Assembly: GCF_030317205.1 (NCBI RefSeq)
Contig: NZ_JASZYB010000001.1
Coordinates: 1,550,001-1,614,000 of the forward strand
Reading direction: 5' to 3'
Length of the DNA stretch: 64,000 nt
From: Variovorax sp. J2L1-78
Lineage (GTDB): Bacteria > Pseudomonadota > Gammaproteobacteria > Burkholderiales > Burkholderiaceae_C
Below, one piece after another: positions 18,270-26,698 of the stretch (position 1 is its first letter; each line of letters starts with the position of its first letter). Position numbers and translations under genes: made by a program. A model generated the notes under the pieces. That model saw only the letters and a list, made by a program, of their open reading frames with translations, searched no databases and was not told where the DNA came from.

Positions 18270-19193
18270 ATGAGCGGATTGACCTTGGCCCACGTGTCGG
18301 ACCTGCACCTCCCCTTCGAGCCGGTGCTCTCGACGCGGCAGCGCCTGTCGAAGCGCCAGCTCAGCGCCTGGTCCTGGCAGCGGCGGCGCGCGCTGCACCG
18401 CACCGACATCCTCGACGCGCTCGCGCAGGACCTGCGCGCCCATGCGGTCGATCACATCCTGGTCACCGGCGACATCACCAACTTCTCGCTGCCCGGCGAG
18501 TTCGAGCAGGCGGCGCGCTGGCTCACCGCGCTCGCGCCGCCGGAGCGCATCAGCATCGTGCCGGGCAACCACGACGCCCTGGTGCCCGTGCCGCACGCGC
18601 AGGGCCTCGGGCTCTGGCAGGGCTGGACCCGCGCGGACGACGGCTGGCCCGTCGTGCATCACCGCGACGGCGTGGCGCTGATCGGGCTGAATTCGGCGCT
18701 GCCGACCGCGCCGCTGCTGGCCCGCGGCCGGCTCGGCGACGCGCAACTCGCGCGCCTCGAACAGCTGCTGATCGCTGAAGGCCAGGCGGGACGGACCCGC
18801 ATCGTCCTGCTGCATCACCCGCCGGCCGCAGGCGCCATCGGCTGGCGCAAGGCCCTGGCCGACGCCCCGGCGCTGCGCGCGGTGCTGCGGCGTGCCGGCG
18901 CCGAGCTGGTGCTGCATGGCCACGCCCGCGACGCCCGCATGGACGTGGTGGCCGGGCCGTCGCTGCCGATCCCGTGCCTCTGCGTGCCCTCGTCGTCGGC
19001 CGTGCCGAACCCGAAGGACCAGGGCGCGCTCTGGCACCGGCTGCGGCTGACGGACGGCGCCAGTGGCCCCCAGGTCATGGTCGAGGTGCGCCGCTGGTCG
19101 ACCGAGGCGGAGGCCTTCATCGCCGACGGCGGCTATGCGCTGGCCCTGCCGCGTGCCCGCTCGCGCGACTCAGGCGAGAATGTCGGCCGCTGA
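18270..19193 (+). CDS. calcineurin-like metallophosphoesterase
   Basis: The 307-residue protein has all metal-binding motifs of the family: DLH (residues 11-13), GDITN, GNHD, LLHHP and HGHARDA. It has no signal peptide or membrane segment. Such enzymes hydrolyse phosphomonoesters or phosphodiesters, including nucleotide-linked lipids (LpxH-type) and cyclic nucleotides. As first gene of the operon that holds the LptFG-like pair and ceramide-synthase-like GNAT, a role in cleaving a phosphorylated or CDP-linked lipid intermediate is plausible but unproven. Confidence 0.85.
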   Translation: MSGLTLAHVSDLHLPFEPVLSTRQRLSKRQLSAWSWQRRRALHRTDILDALAQDLRAHAVDHILVTGDITNFSLPGEFEQAARWLTALAPPERISIVPGNHDALVPVPHAQGLGLWQGWTRADDGWPVVHHRDGVALIGLNSALPTAPLLARGRLGDAQLARLEQLLIAEGQAGRTRIVLLHHPPAAGAIGWRKALADAPALRAVLRRAGAELVLHGHARDARMDVVAGPSLPIPCLCVPSSSAVPNPKDQGALWHRLRLTDGASGPQVMVEVRRWSTEAEAFIADGGYALALPRARSRDSGENVGR

Positions 19194-19227
19194 GAGCACA
19201 AGCGATACACGACCCTGGACGACTGCG

Positions 19228-19671
19228 ATGGCCAATGCCACTGAAACGAAATTCGGCGATCCCGCCACACGCCTTGCGCAGACGGACTGCTGGACGCTGC
19301 TGCTGCGCCCCAAGCAGCCCACGCTGGGCGCCCTGGTGCTGGTGTGCCGCGAGCCGGTCCAGGCCTTCGCCGATGTGAGCGCGAAGGCCTTCGCGGAAAT
19401 GCAGGGCATGGTTCAACGCATCGAGGCCGCGCTGCACGAGCTGGTGGGCTACGAGCGCATCAACTACCTGATGCTGATGATGGTCGACCCCGACGTGCAC
19501 TTCCACGTGATCCCGCGCTACGACGGCACGCGCAGCTTCGAAGGCGTGACTTTCCCCGACGCCGGCTGGCCCGGCCCGCCGGCGCTGGACGCGGCCGTCG
19601 CGCTCGACGCCGCGATGACCGTCCAACTGAGCGTCGCCCTGCGCGAGGCCCTGCAGCGCACCGCCCCCTGA
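19228..19671 (+). CDS. HIT-family nucleotide-binding protein
   Basis: The 147-residue protein has the histidine-triad region MMVDPDVHFHVIPRY near residue 90. Compared with HxHxHxx, the first His is Asp and the two catalytic-side His residues remain, as in some Ap4A hydrolase/phosphorylase relatives. It probably cleaves or binds nucleotide phosphates. It lies 34 bases after the phosphoesterase and 19 bases before the LptF-like gene in the same direction. Confidence 0.82.
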   Translation: MANATETKFGDPATRLAQTDCWTLLLRPKQPTLGALVLVCREPVQAFADVSAKAFAEMQGMVQRIEAALHELVGYERINYLMLMMVDPDVHFHVIPRYDGTRSFEGVTFPDAGWPGPPALDAAVALDAAMTVQLSVALREALQRTAP

Positions 19672-19690
19672 GAGACTGAGGCATCGTCCC

Positions 19691-20881
19691 TTGCGCTTTC
19701 TCTCGTTCGATCGGCTCGACCGCTACGCGGTGCGCCTGTTCGCCGTGCCGCTGCTCACGGCGCTCGCGACCATGCTGCTGGCGACCATGCTCCAGCGCCT
19801 GCTGCGTCTGTTCGACATCGCGGCGTCCACGGGGGCATCGATCGCGAGCGTGCTGCTCCTCGCGGCCGACCTGGTGCCGCACTACCTGGGACTCGCGCTG
19901 CCGGTGGCGTTCACGGCCGCCATCTTCATGGCCGCGGCGCGCATGGGCGACGACAGCGAGCTCGACGCGATGCTCGCCACCGGCCGCTCGATCGCGCGCA
20001 TCGCGGCGCCCTACTTCATCCTCGCGCTCTTCCTGTGCGTGTTCAATCTCTACCTCTTCGGCCGGCTGCAGCCGCTGGCGCGCTACGACTACCACGTGAA
20101 GATGGACGCGGTGCTGCAGACCAACTGGGACGCGAAGATCGAGGAGAACCGCTTCATCGACATCGCCCACGGCTTCAGCTTCAGCGCCGACCGGGTCGAA
20201 GACAACGGCCGCCGCTTCACCGGGGTGTTCATGGAACGGCGTCAAAACGGGATCGAGGAAATCACGACCGCCGTGCGCGGCCAGCTCGAAAGCGACCCCG
20301 ACACGCGCAAGATGCGCCTCAAGCTGGAGGATGGCCTGCGGGTACGGCAGGCGCCCGACGGCGCGATCGCCACCACCCGCTTCGTCGACGGCTACGTGGA
20401 AGATTTCTCGAAGGCGCGTGCGCCCTACCGTGATCGCGGCGAGACGGCCACCGAACGCACGCTGCCCGAACTCTGGCTGGCCATGTGCAAGACCTGTGAG
20501 CCCGACTCGGCGGCCGAATTCCACAGCCGGCTGGCACGCGCGCTGCTGCCGCTGCTGCTGCCGCTGCTGGCGCTGCCGCTGGGCATGGCGTCCAAGCGCG
20601 GTCGCCGCACACCGGGCGTGGTCTTCGCGTCGCTGGCCTTGCTGCTGCTCAACCACACGCTCCAGTTCGGCAAGAGCCTCGCCGAGAGCGGCCGCCTGCC
20701 CGCTGCGCTTGCGGTGTGGACACCCTTCCTGCTCTTCGCGCTGCTGAGCCTGTGGGTCTTCCGCGGCAGCCTGGCCTGGCCCGGCGACAACCCGGTGTCG
20801 CGCACCGTGGGCGTGCTGGAGCGCCTGATCGAACGCCTCAAGCCGCGGCGCCTGAGCAACCTGGCGAAGGCCGCGCCGTGA
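19691..20881 (+). CDS. LptF-type (YjgP/YjgQ family) lipid-export permease
   Basis: The 396-residue protein has the YjgP/YjgQ architecture: N-terminal helices with LDRYAVRLFAVPLLTALATMLLATML, a large periplasmic domain (about residues 125-265), and C-terminal helices including RALLPLLLPLLALPLGMASKRGRR. LptF and LptG form the membrane part of the LPS extractor with LptB. The TTG at 19691 is preceded by GAGG at a suitable distance. It overlaps the LptG-like gene by GTGA. It is divergent from the usual Burkholderiales LptF as I know it and lies in a lipid cluster rather than beside pepA, so a paralogue is likely. Confidence 0.82.
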   Translation: MRFLSFDRLDRYAVRLFAVPLLTALATMLLATMLQRLLRLFDIAASTGASIASVLLLAADLVPHYLGLALPVAFTAAIFMAAARMGDDSELDAMLATGRSIARIAAPYFILALFLCVFNLYLFGRLQPLARYDYHVKMDAVLQTNWDAKIEENRFIDIAHGFSFSADRVEDNGRRFTGVFMERRQNGIEEITTAVRGQLESDPDTRKMRLKLEDGLRVRQAPDGAIATTRFVDGYVEDFSKARAPYRDRGETATERTLPELWLAMCKTCEPDSAAEFHSRLARALLPLLLPLLALPLGMASKRGRRTPGVVFASLALLLLNHTLQFGKSLAESGRLPAALAVWTPFLLFALLSLWVFRGSLAWPGDNPVSRTVGVLERLIERLKPRRLSNLAKAAP

Positions 20882-21945
20882 ACCGCGCGATGGCTTCGTA
20901 CCTGCGGCGCCGCGTCGGCACGCAGATCCTCGTGCTGCTCCTGGTCATCACCGCGCTGATGCAGGTGCTCGAGCTGCTGGACGTCACCACCGACGTGCTC
21001 AAGCGCGACCAGGGCTTCATCGGCATCGTTTACTACGGCCTGCTGCGCCTGCCGGCCGAGCTGGTGATGGCCTTGCCGCCCGCGGTGCTGCTCGGCACGC
21101 TGATGGCGCTGGCCACGATGGCGCGCAACCTCGAGATCGCCACGATGCGCACGGCGGGCCTGAGCATGATGCGGCTGCTCGGCTACCTGCTGCCGCTGGC
21201 CGCCGTGCTGGCCGTCGCCCAGTTCGTGCTCTCCGACCGCGTGCTGCCGCCGGCCGAGAACGGCCTGAAGGAATGGTGGAGCGCCAGCGCGCCCGCCGAT
21301 GACACGCCGACCAAGCGCTGGGCGCACACCTCCGGTGGCACCGTCTCCATGGAAAGCACCAGCCCCGATGGCCGGCGGCTGATCGATGTGCGGCTGTATG
21401 TCCGCGACGACCGCGGCCTGATCCAGAGCCGCCTCACCGCCACCGAAGCGCAATGGGACGGCAAGGTCTGGCGGCTCAAGGGCGTCAACGAATTCGTCTA
21501 TGGGGACCAGCGCGTCGAACGCATCCAGGTGGCCGAGCGCGCCTGGGACACCAACCTGCGACCCGAAGACGTGCTGCGGCTCGACGTCGCGCGGCCGAAC
21601 CTCTCGACCGCCATGCTGGCCGAGGTGATCGCCGGCACCCGCACCGGGACCCAGCCCCATCGCTACTACCAGAGCGTGCTGTACCGTTCGTACGCCGCGC
21701 CGCTCGCCATCTTCGTCATGCTGCTGCTGGCGCTGCCGACGGCGGTGTCGCTGCCGCGCGGAACGGGCGGTGCATCGAGAATGGCGATGGCGCTGATCCT
21801 CGGCCTGGGCTTTCTTCTCTGCGACGGCATCGTCGCAGCCCTGGGGCTCGCCGCCCGTTGGCCACCCCTGGTCATCGCGCTCGCCGCGCCGGCGCTGTTC
21901 GCGGCGATCGGCTTCCTGCAACTGAGAGCCTCCGAGCGCCTATGA
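20878..21945 (+). CDS. LptG-type (YjgP/YjgQ family) lipid-export permease
   Basis: The 355-residue protein has membrane helices at both ends, a periplasmic beta-jellyroll-like middle (about residues 125-280) and the conserved cytoplasmic-loop region ARNLEIATMRTAGLSMMRLL typical of LptG coupling helices. GTG 20878 overlaps the upstream stop; ATG 20890 is an alternative. It would form a heterodimer with the LptF-like protein. No LptB-type ATPase is encoded nearby, so it would have to use the general LptB or another ATPase. Cargo could be the lipid made by this locus (inference). Confidence 0.82.
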   Translation: MNRAMASYLRRRVGTQILVLLLVITALMQVLELLDVTTDVLKRDQGFIGIVYYGLLRLPAELVMALPPAVLLGTLMALATMARNLEIATMRTAGLSMMRLLGYLLPLAAVLAVAQFVLSDRVLPPAENGLKEWWSASAPADDTPTKRWAHTSGGTVSMESTSPDGRRLIDVRLYVRDDRGLIQSRLTATEAQWDGKVWRLKGVNEFVYGDQRVERIQVAERAWDTNLRPEDVLRLDVARPNLSTAMLAEVIAGTRTGTQPHRYYQSVLYRSYAAPLAIFVMLLLALPTAVSLPRGTGGASRMAMALILGLGFLLCDGIVAALGLAARWPPLVIALAAPALFAAIGFLQLRASERL

Positions 21946-23150
21946 ATCTTTGGATCGACACCACCGCCGCCACCCGCGCCGAACCGCTCTACGGCATCCC
22001 GCCGGTCGAGCGCCTGCGGCGCAGCGTGAAGCACCTCGATGCCGGGGCGCAGGTCGTCCTGTCCGGCGTCGACGCCGGGCGCACCGCCTGGCCCGCCGCA
22101 CGACCCGAGGTCGACACCGCCCCGCTGGGCGCGCGCCTGCGCCAGGCGCTGGCCGGCGGCGCGCTGGTGGCGATCGACGGCGGCAACGCGGTCGACCCGC
22201 GGCTGATCGACGTGCTGCTGCGCGGCACGTCCCCGTGCGTCGCCGCCCGCGGCGAGGGCGCCGAACGCGCCGTCGTGCTGCGCCTGGAGCCCGCGCTGAC
22301 CGGCGCCATCCCGGCCGAGGCGCAGACGCTGCGCGAGGTGGCCGACGCCCTGCTGGCCACTGGCCGCATCGCGCCGTACGACGAGCAGGACTTCCCCGCC
22401 TACGTCAACAAGCTGCGACGCTCGCTGCCCTACTGGATCTACGCGGTGAACGACAAGGCCACCCGCCGCCGGCTCGAGCGCCAGATGTTCTGGGACAACT
22501 ACAAGGGCTCGACCGACCTGCTCACGCGTTGGGTCTACCCGCCGCTGGTATGGCCGCTGGTGCGCCTGTGCACCCGCTGGGGCATCCACCCCAACACGGT
22601 GACGGTGCTGTCGATCATCCTGACGGTCGCGGCCGTGCCGCTGTTCGCGCGGGGCGACTTCCTGCTGGGCTTCCTGTGCGCCTACGGCATGAGCGTGCTC
22701 GACAGCGTCGACGGCAAGATCGCGCGCGTGACGCTCACCGATTCGGCCATCGGCAACGTGCTCGACCACGGCCTGGACATCGTGCACCCGCCCTTCTGGT
22801 ATTTCGCCTGGGCCTGGGGCCTGGGCGGGCGGTCGATGGACGACCCGCTCTACGCGGCCGCCGTCTGGCTGATCGTTTTCTACCTGGGCGACCGCATCGT
22901 GCTCGGCATCGCCAAGGCGCGCCTGGGCTTCGCGCTGCATGCGGCGACCCGGCTGGACGGCCGGGTGCGCAGCTTCATCGCCCGCCGCAATATCACCATG
23001 ACGATCATGGCGCTCGCGCTCCTGATCGGCGCCGGCCCGGCCGGCTTGTACCTCGTCACCGCCTGGCAAGGTCTGACGTTCGCCTGGCACGGCGTGCGCA
23101 CGGTCTGGCTCGGCTTCCTCGCACGCAACAAGGCCCGCCCGGCTGTCTGA
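21942..23150 (+). CDS. CDP-alcohol phosphatidyltransferase with N-terminal extension (copy 2)
   Basis: The 402-residue protein carries the family signature VDGKIARVTL to GNVLDHGLDIVHPP at about residues 265-290 and about six membrane helices. As in copy 1, some 180 soluble residues precede a shared linker (YKGSTDLLTRWVYPP, compared with YKGVTDLVTLYAWPRP), so the two proteins are related. It is coupled by ATGA to the LptG-like gene and lies 6 bases before the GNAT gene. Two related enzymes in one island suggest two headgroup transfers or two alcohol substrates. Confidence 0.88.
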   Translation: MNLWIDTTAATRAEPLYGIPPVERLRRSVKHLDAGAQVVLSGVDAGRTAWPAARPEVDTAPLGARLRQALAGGALVAIDGGNAVDPRLIDVLLRGTSPCVAARGEGAERAVVLRLEPALTGAIPAEAQTLREVADALLATGRIAPYDEQDFPAYVNKLRRSLPYWIYAVNDKATRRRLERQMFWDNYKGSTDLLTRWVYPPLVWPLVRLCTRWGIHPNTVTVLSIILTVAAVPLFARGDFLLGFLCAYGMSVLDSVDGKIARVTLTDSAIGNVLDHGLDIVHPPFWYFAWAWGLGGRSMDDPLYAAAVWLIVFYLGDRIVLGIAKARLGFALHAATRLDGRVRSFIARRNITMTIMALALLIGAGPAGLYLVTAWQGLTFAWHGVRTVWLGFLARNKARPAV

Positions 23151-23156
23151 AGTCTG

Positions 23157-24296
23157 ATGACCACGCTCGAAATCGTTCCGGTGCGCACACCGGCGGAACT
23201 GGACCGCTTCATCCAGCTGCCTTCCCGCATCCATGCACGCGACCCGCACTTCGTGCCGCCGCTGATGATGGAGCGGCGCGAGGCCCTGTCGCCACGCAAG
23301 AACCCGTATTTCGCGCACGCCGAAACGCAGTTCTGGTTGGCCCGCAAGGACGGGCGCGATGTCGGGCGCATCAGTGCGCAGATCGACAAGCTGGTGAAGG
23401 ACCCGACGGAAGGCCACTTCGGGATGATCTGCGCGGAAGACGACGCCCAGGTCTTCGCGGCGCTGTTCAAGGCCGCCGAAGCGTGGCTCGCCGCGCGCGG
23501 CAAGACGAAGGTGCTCGGCCCCTTCAACCTGTCGATCAACGAGGAGACCGGCCTGCTCGTGGACGGCTTCGACACGCCGCCGATGATGCTGATGGGCCAC
23601 GACGCCCGCTACGTCGGCGCACGGGTCGAGGCCGAGGGCTACGCGAAGGCGAAGGACATGATCGCCTACCTCTACGACATCGAGCACGAGATGCCCGCCG
23701 CCGCGCGCCGCATGATCGGTCCGCGCAAGCCGTCTGCGCTCACCGTGCGCAACCTCGACACCAAGCGCTACCTGGAAGAGTTCGACACGGTCACCGCGAT
23801 CTTCAACGACGCCTGGTCGCAGAACTGGGGCTTCATCCCGTTCACCGAAGCGGAGATCGCGCACATGGCCAAGAGCCTGAAGATGTTCATCGACCCGACC
23901 TGCGTGGCCATCGTCGAGCTCAACGGCAAGGCCGTGGGCTTCGGCATCGCCCTGCCCAACCTCAACGAGATGATCGCGGACTTCGGCGGCAAGCTGCTGC
24001 CCTTCAACTGGGCCAAGCTGATGCTGCGCCTCAAGCGCGGCACGAAGACGGCGCGCGTGCCGCTGATGGGCATCAGCCGCAGCATCAGCGGCGAGCTGGC
24101 CGGCGCCATCGCGCCCTTCCTGGCCATCGACACGATGCGCCAGGGCCTGCGCGCCAAGGGCGTGAAGCAGGTCGAGTTGTCGTGGATCCTGGAGGACAAC
24201 CGGCCGATGCGGCACATCATCGAATCGCTCGGTGCCGCGCCTTACAAGACCTACCGCGTCTACGAAAAGACCCTTGGCATCGGCGGCGCCGCCTGA
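23157..24296 (+). CDS. GNAT-family acyltransferase resembling bacterial ceramide synthase
   Basis: The 379-residue protein is a large GNAT-type protein with the segments RDPHFVPPLMMERREAL, GPFNLSINEETGLLVDGFDTPPMMLMGH and a C-terminal GNAT half (WILEDNRPMRHIIESLGAAPYKTYRVYEK). This architecture matches my recollection of the bacterial ceramide synthase (bCerS) described in Caulobacter, which N-acylates the sphingoid ketone with acyl-CoA. The serine-palmitoyltransferase-like and ceramide-reductase-like genes nearby support the call. No membrane segments are evident. Confidence 0.72.
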   Translation: MTTLEIVPVRTPAELDRFIQLPSRIHARDPHFVPPLMMERREALSPRKNPYFAHAETQFWLARKDGRDVGRISAQIDKLVKDPTEGHFGMICAEDDAQVFAALFKAAEAWLAARGKTKVLGPFNLSINEETGLLVDGFDTPPMMLMGHDARYVGARVEAEGYAKAKDMIAYLYDIEHEMPAAARRMIGPRKPSALTVRNLDTKRYLEEFDTVTAIFNDAWSQNWGFIPFTEAEIAHMAKSLKMFIDPTCVAIVELNGKAVGFGIALPNLNEMIADFGGKLLPFNWAKLMLRLKRGTKTARVPLMGISRSISGELAGAIAPFLAIDTMRQGLRAKGVKQVELSWILEDNRPMRHIIESLGAAPYKTYRVYEKTLGIGGAA

Positions 24297-24297
24297 C

Positions 24298-25116
24298 ATG
24301 ACCGGACTCACCGCGCTGGTGCTGGCCGGCACGCGGGCCGGCGGCGACCCGCTGGCCAACTACGCCGGCGTGAGCCACAAGGCGCTGATCGAGATCGGCG
24401 GCACGACCATGATCGAGCGGGTCGTCGCCGCGCTCATGGCCGCCCCCGCGGTCGGGCGGATCGTGATCGCGATCGACCGGCCCGAATTGCTGAACGACCT
24501 GCCAGGCCTTCAGCCCGATGTCTGCGGCAAACCGTGGACCACGATGTCGACGCAGGAAGGGCCCAGCGCCACTGTCGCCGCGGCACTCGCACAGGAAGGC
24601 ACGCCCCTCTTCGTCACCACGGCCGACCACGCGCTGCTGCAGGCCGCATGGATCGACGAGTTCCTGGCCGCCTGCCCGCCCGAGGCCGACGTGGCGGCCG
24701 CATTGGCACCGCGCCAGGCGGTCGAAGCGGCCGCGCCCGCCACGCGGCGCACCTGGCTGCGCTTCTCGGACGACGACTTCTCGGGCTGCAACCTGTTCCT
24801 GCTGGCACGGCCGAAGGCAGCCGGCGTGATCGTGTTCTGGGGCGAGATGGAACGTCTGCGCAAGGAGCCGCTGCGCATGATGCAGCGCCTGGGCTGGTGG
24901 TTCGCGCTGCGCTATCGGCTGGGCTGGCTCCGTTCCGCTGCAGCGGCCGAGCGACTGGGCGCGTTGTCCGGCGGTGCGCGGCTCGCGCTGGTGTCGATGC
25001 GCGACGGGCGCGCCGCGATCGACGTGGACAAGGCCGCGGACCTGGACCTGGTACGCCGGCTGGTGGCGGCCGAGGGCCCGGGCCTGAACGGCCCGTCCAC
25101 CTCAAGCGGTCGCTGA
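24298..25116 (+). CDS. MobA-like NTP transferase
   Basis: The 272-residue protein has the Rossmann-type NTP-transferase start LTALVLAGTRAGGDPLANYAGVSHKALIEIGG, with the GxR...K pattern of NTP_transf_3 proteins, and TTADHALL as the metal-binding region. ATG 24298 follows the GNAT stop by one base. It would activate a sugar phosphate or alcohol phosphate with CTP or another NTP. The last 15 bases overlap the convergent cytidylyltransferase-like gene. A role in supplying an activated headgroup is inferred from context. Confidence 0.8.
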   Translation: MTGLTALVLAGTRAGGDPLANYAGVSHKALIEIGGTTMIERVVAALMAAPAVGRIVIAIDRPELLNDLPGLQPDVCGKPWTTMSTQEGPSATVAAALAQEGTPLFVTTADHALLQAAWIDEFLAACPPEADVAAALAPRQAVEAAAPATRRTWLRFSDDDFSGCNLFLLARPKAAGVIVFWGEMERLRKEPLRMMQRLGWWFALRYRLGWLRSAAAAERLGALSGGARLALVSMRDGRAAIDVDKAADLDLVRRLVAAEGPGLNGPSTSSGR

Positions 25117-25893
25117 AAGCTTCGCGGTCTGCGGCGTCGCGCTGGCACCGAGCCAGCCGGCGGCCAAGGTCCGGACGTACGTCAGATCGGCCGGGAAATC
25201 GAGTTCGCCCCACTGCAGGCCTTCGATTGAGGCCACGCGGATGTCCGCACCGGCACCGGCCAGGCGATGGATCGCCGAGAGGTACCACAGACCCGGGCCC
25301 TCGGCGGTACGCATCGTGCGTTCGAGCTCGGCGACGAACAGCGCGGCACCCTCGGCCTCGAAGCGCAGGAAGCCGATCGATTCGCCGTTGACCCGCTCGG
25401 CCGACAAGGTCTTGCCGATGGCGCGCAGGCGGTCGCCCTCGACCTCCACCTTCATGTCGTCGGCGTCGTAGCCCGGTTTGCGGTCGATGGTGACCGTGAT
25501 CGGTGCCGATGGCGCCGCGAGCAGGCGGCGCGCGATCTCCGGCTCGAACAGGGTGTCGCCGTTGAGGATGAGACAAGGCGCCTGCAGCTCGGCGCGGGCC
25601 ATCCAGCAACTCGCGAGGTTGTCGGCCAGCTTGTAGAAGGGGTTGAACAGGGTGCGCACCGTCATGCCGGCCGGTGTGATGCGTTGCAGCGCCTGCTCGA
25701 CGAGGTCGGAGCGGAAGCCGGTCACGACGACCGCTTCGCCGATGCCCGCCTCCATCAGGCCGCGCAGCTGCCATTCGAGCATGCTGCGGCCGCTGCCCAG
25801 GTCGAGCAGGCACTTCGGAAGTTGTTCGGTCAGCGGCAGCAGGCGACTGCCTTGGCCGGCGCCGAGGATGAGGGCACGCTCAGGTCTGGACAC
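25102..25893 (-). CDS. sugar-phosphate/phosphocholine-type nucleotidyltransferase
   Basis: The 263-residue protein starts ALILGAGQGSRLLPLTEQLPKCLLDLG, the NTP-transferase signature (GxGxRLxPxTxxxPK). It contains NGDTLFE as the metal site and a C-terminal GELDFPADLTYVR region, resembling LicC-type and inositol-phosphate cytidylyltransferases. It probably makes a CDP-alcohol or NDP-sugar. The start is GTG 25893, preceded by GGTGA. It is convergent with the MobA-like gene and followed 72 bases upstream by the PPTase gene in the same direction. Confidence 0.8.
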   Translation of the reverse strand: MSRPERALILGAGQGSRLLPLTEQLPKCLLDLGSGRSMLEWQLRGLMEAGIGEAVVVTGFRSDLVEQALQRITPAGMTVRTLFNPFYKLADNLASCWMARAELQAPCLILNGDTLFEPEIARRLLAAPSAPITVTIDRKPGYDADDMKVEVEGDRLRAIGKTLSAERVNGESIGFLRFEAEGAALFVAELERTMRTAEGPGLWYLSAIHRLAGAGADIRVASIEGLQWGELDFPADLTYVRTLAAGWLGASATPQTAKLSATA

Positions 25894-25965
25894 GTTGATT
25901 CACCAATCAGAAAAAGAAGAGACGATGGGACAGGTCGGCGATTCGGCGGCGAGGCGAGCCGAGGA

Positions 25966-26658
25966 TCAGGGCCGATCGATGCAAAGGTCGCGTTCGAGCC
26001 AGGCGCTGGACACCTGTGTCGCGCGCCAAGGCGCGTGCCGGTCTCGAAGCGCGAGATGCGCCACATGGGCGCTTCCCATTTCGAGCGCTGGAGTCTGCCA
26101 GACTTGGCCGGCAAACGCAGCGCCCTCACCCGCCGGCCGGGTATCGATGTCGCGCAGCCTGGCCAGGCTGTCGGCCCCGGCGGCCTTCGCCACCGCTTCC
26201 TTGCGCGTCCAGACCGACAAGAAGCGCCGCGGATCGCGGCCGGCCCAGGCACGCTCGCCGTCGTTGAGGTAGCGCGGAAAGTCGTCGGCCGTCAGCGCGC
26301 CGATCGCCTCGACATCGACGCCGATCGGACCGTCTGTCGACACGGCGCAGACAACGCGGCCTTCGCAATGGGAGATGCTGAAATCGACCGCCAGATCGAG
26401 CGCCGGTCGACCGTGCGCGGTGTAGTGCAGGGACGACAGCACGGCGCCGAGGTGACCGAATTGCCGAAGCCCTTCGCGCAGCAGCCGGCTGGCAATCAGC
26501 GACCGGTGCCGCGAGCGGACGTTGGGCCAGCGCGCGATCTGGGTCCGGCGGGCAAGGGGCAATTCGTCCATCCAGGCAGCCTCGAGTGCCATCGGAAGCA
26601 CGGAGTCATCGGCGATCAGGACGGAGAGGGGCATGGACGCAGCGTTTGGCGCGCACAT
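25966..26658 (-). CDS. 4'-phosphopantetheinyl transferase, Sfp type
   Basis: The 230-residue protein has the Sfp/AcpT motifs PIGVDVEAIG and FLSVWTRKEAVAKA (magnesium- and CoA-binding). It loads phosphopantetheine onto carrier proteins; the ACP at 32047 and the carrier domain of the ligase at 28033 are obvious clients. ATG 26658 is listed, but ATG 26634 is equally possible since neither has a clear Shine-Dalgarno. It is divergent from the P450 gene across 40 bases. Confidence 0.88.
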   Translation of the reverse strand: MCAPNAASMPLSVLIADDSVLPMALEAAWMDELPLARRTQIARWPNVRSRHRSLIASRLLREGLRQFGHLGAVLSSLHYTAHGRPALDLAVDFSISHCEGRVVCAVSTDGPIGVDVEAIGALTADDFPRYLNDGERAWAGRDPRRFLSVWTRKEAVAKAAGADSLARLRDIDTRPAGEGAAFAGQVWQTPALEMGSAHVAHLALRDRHAPWRATQVSSAWLERDLCIDRP

Positions 26659-26698
26659 GACATAATCGAGGGCTCAGCACCAAGGGCAATTTCGGATT

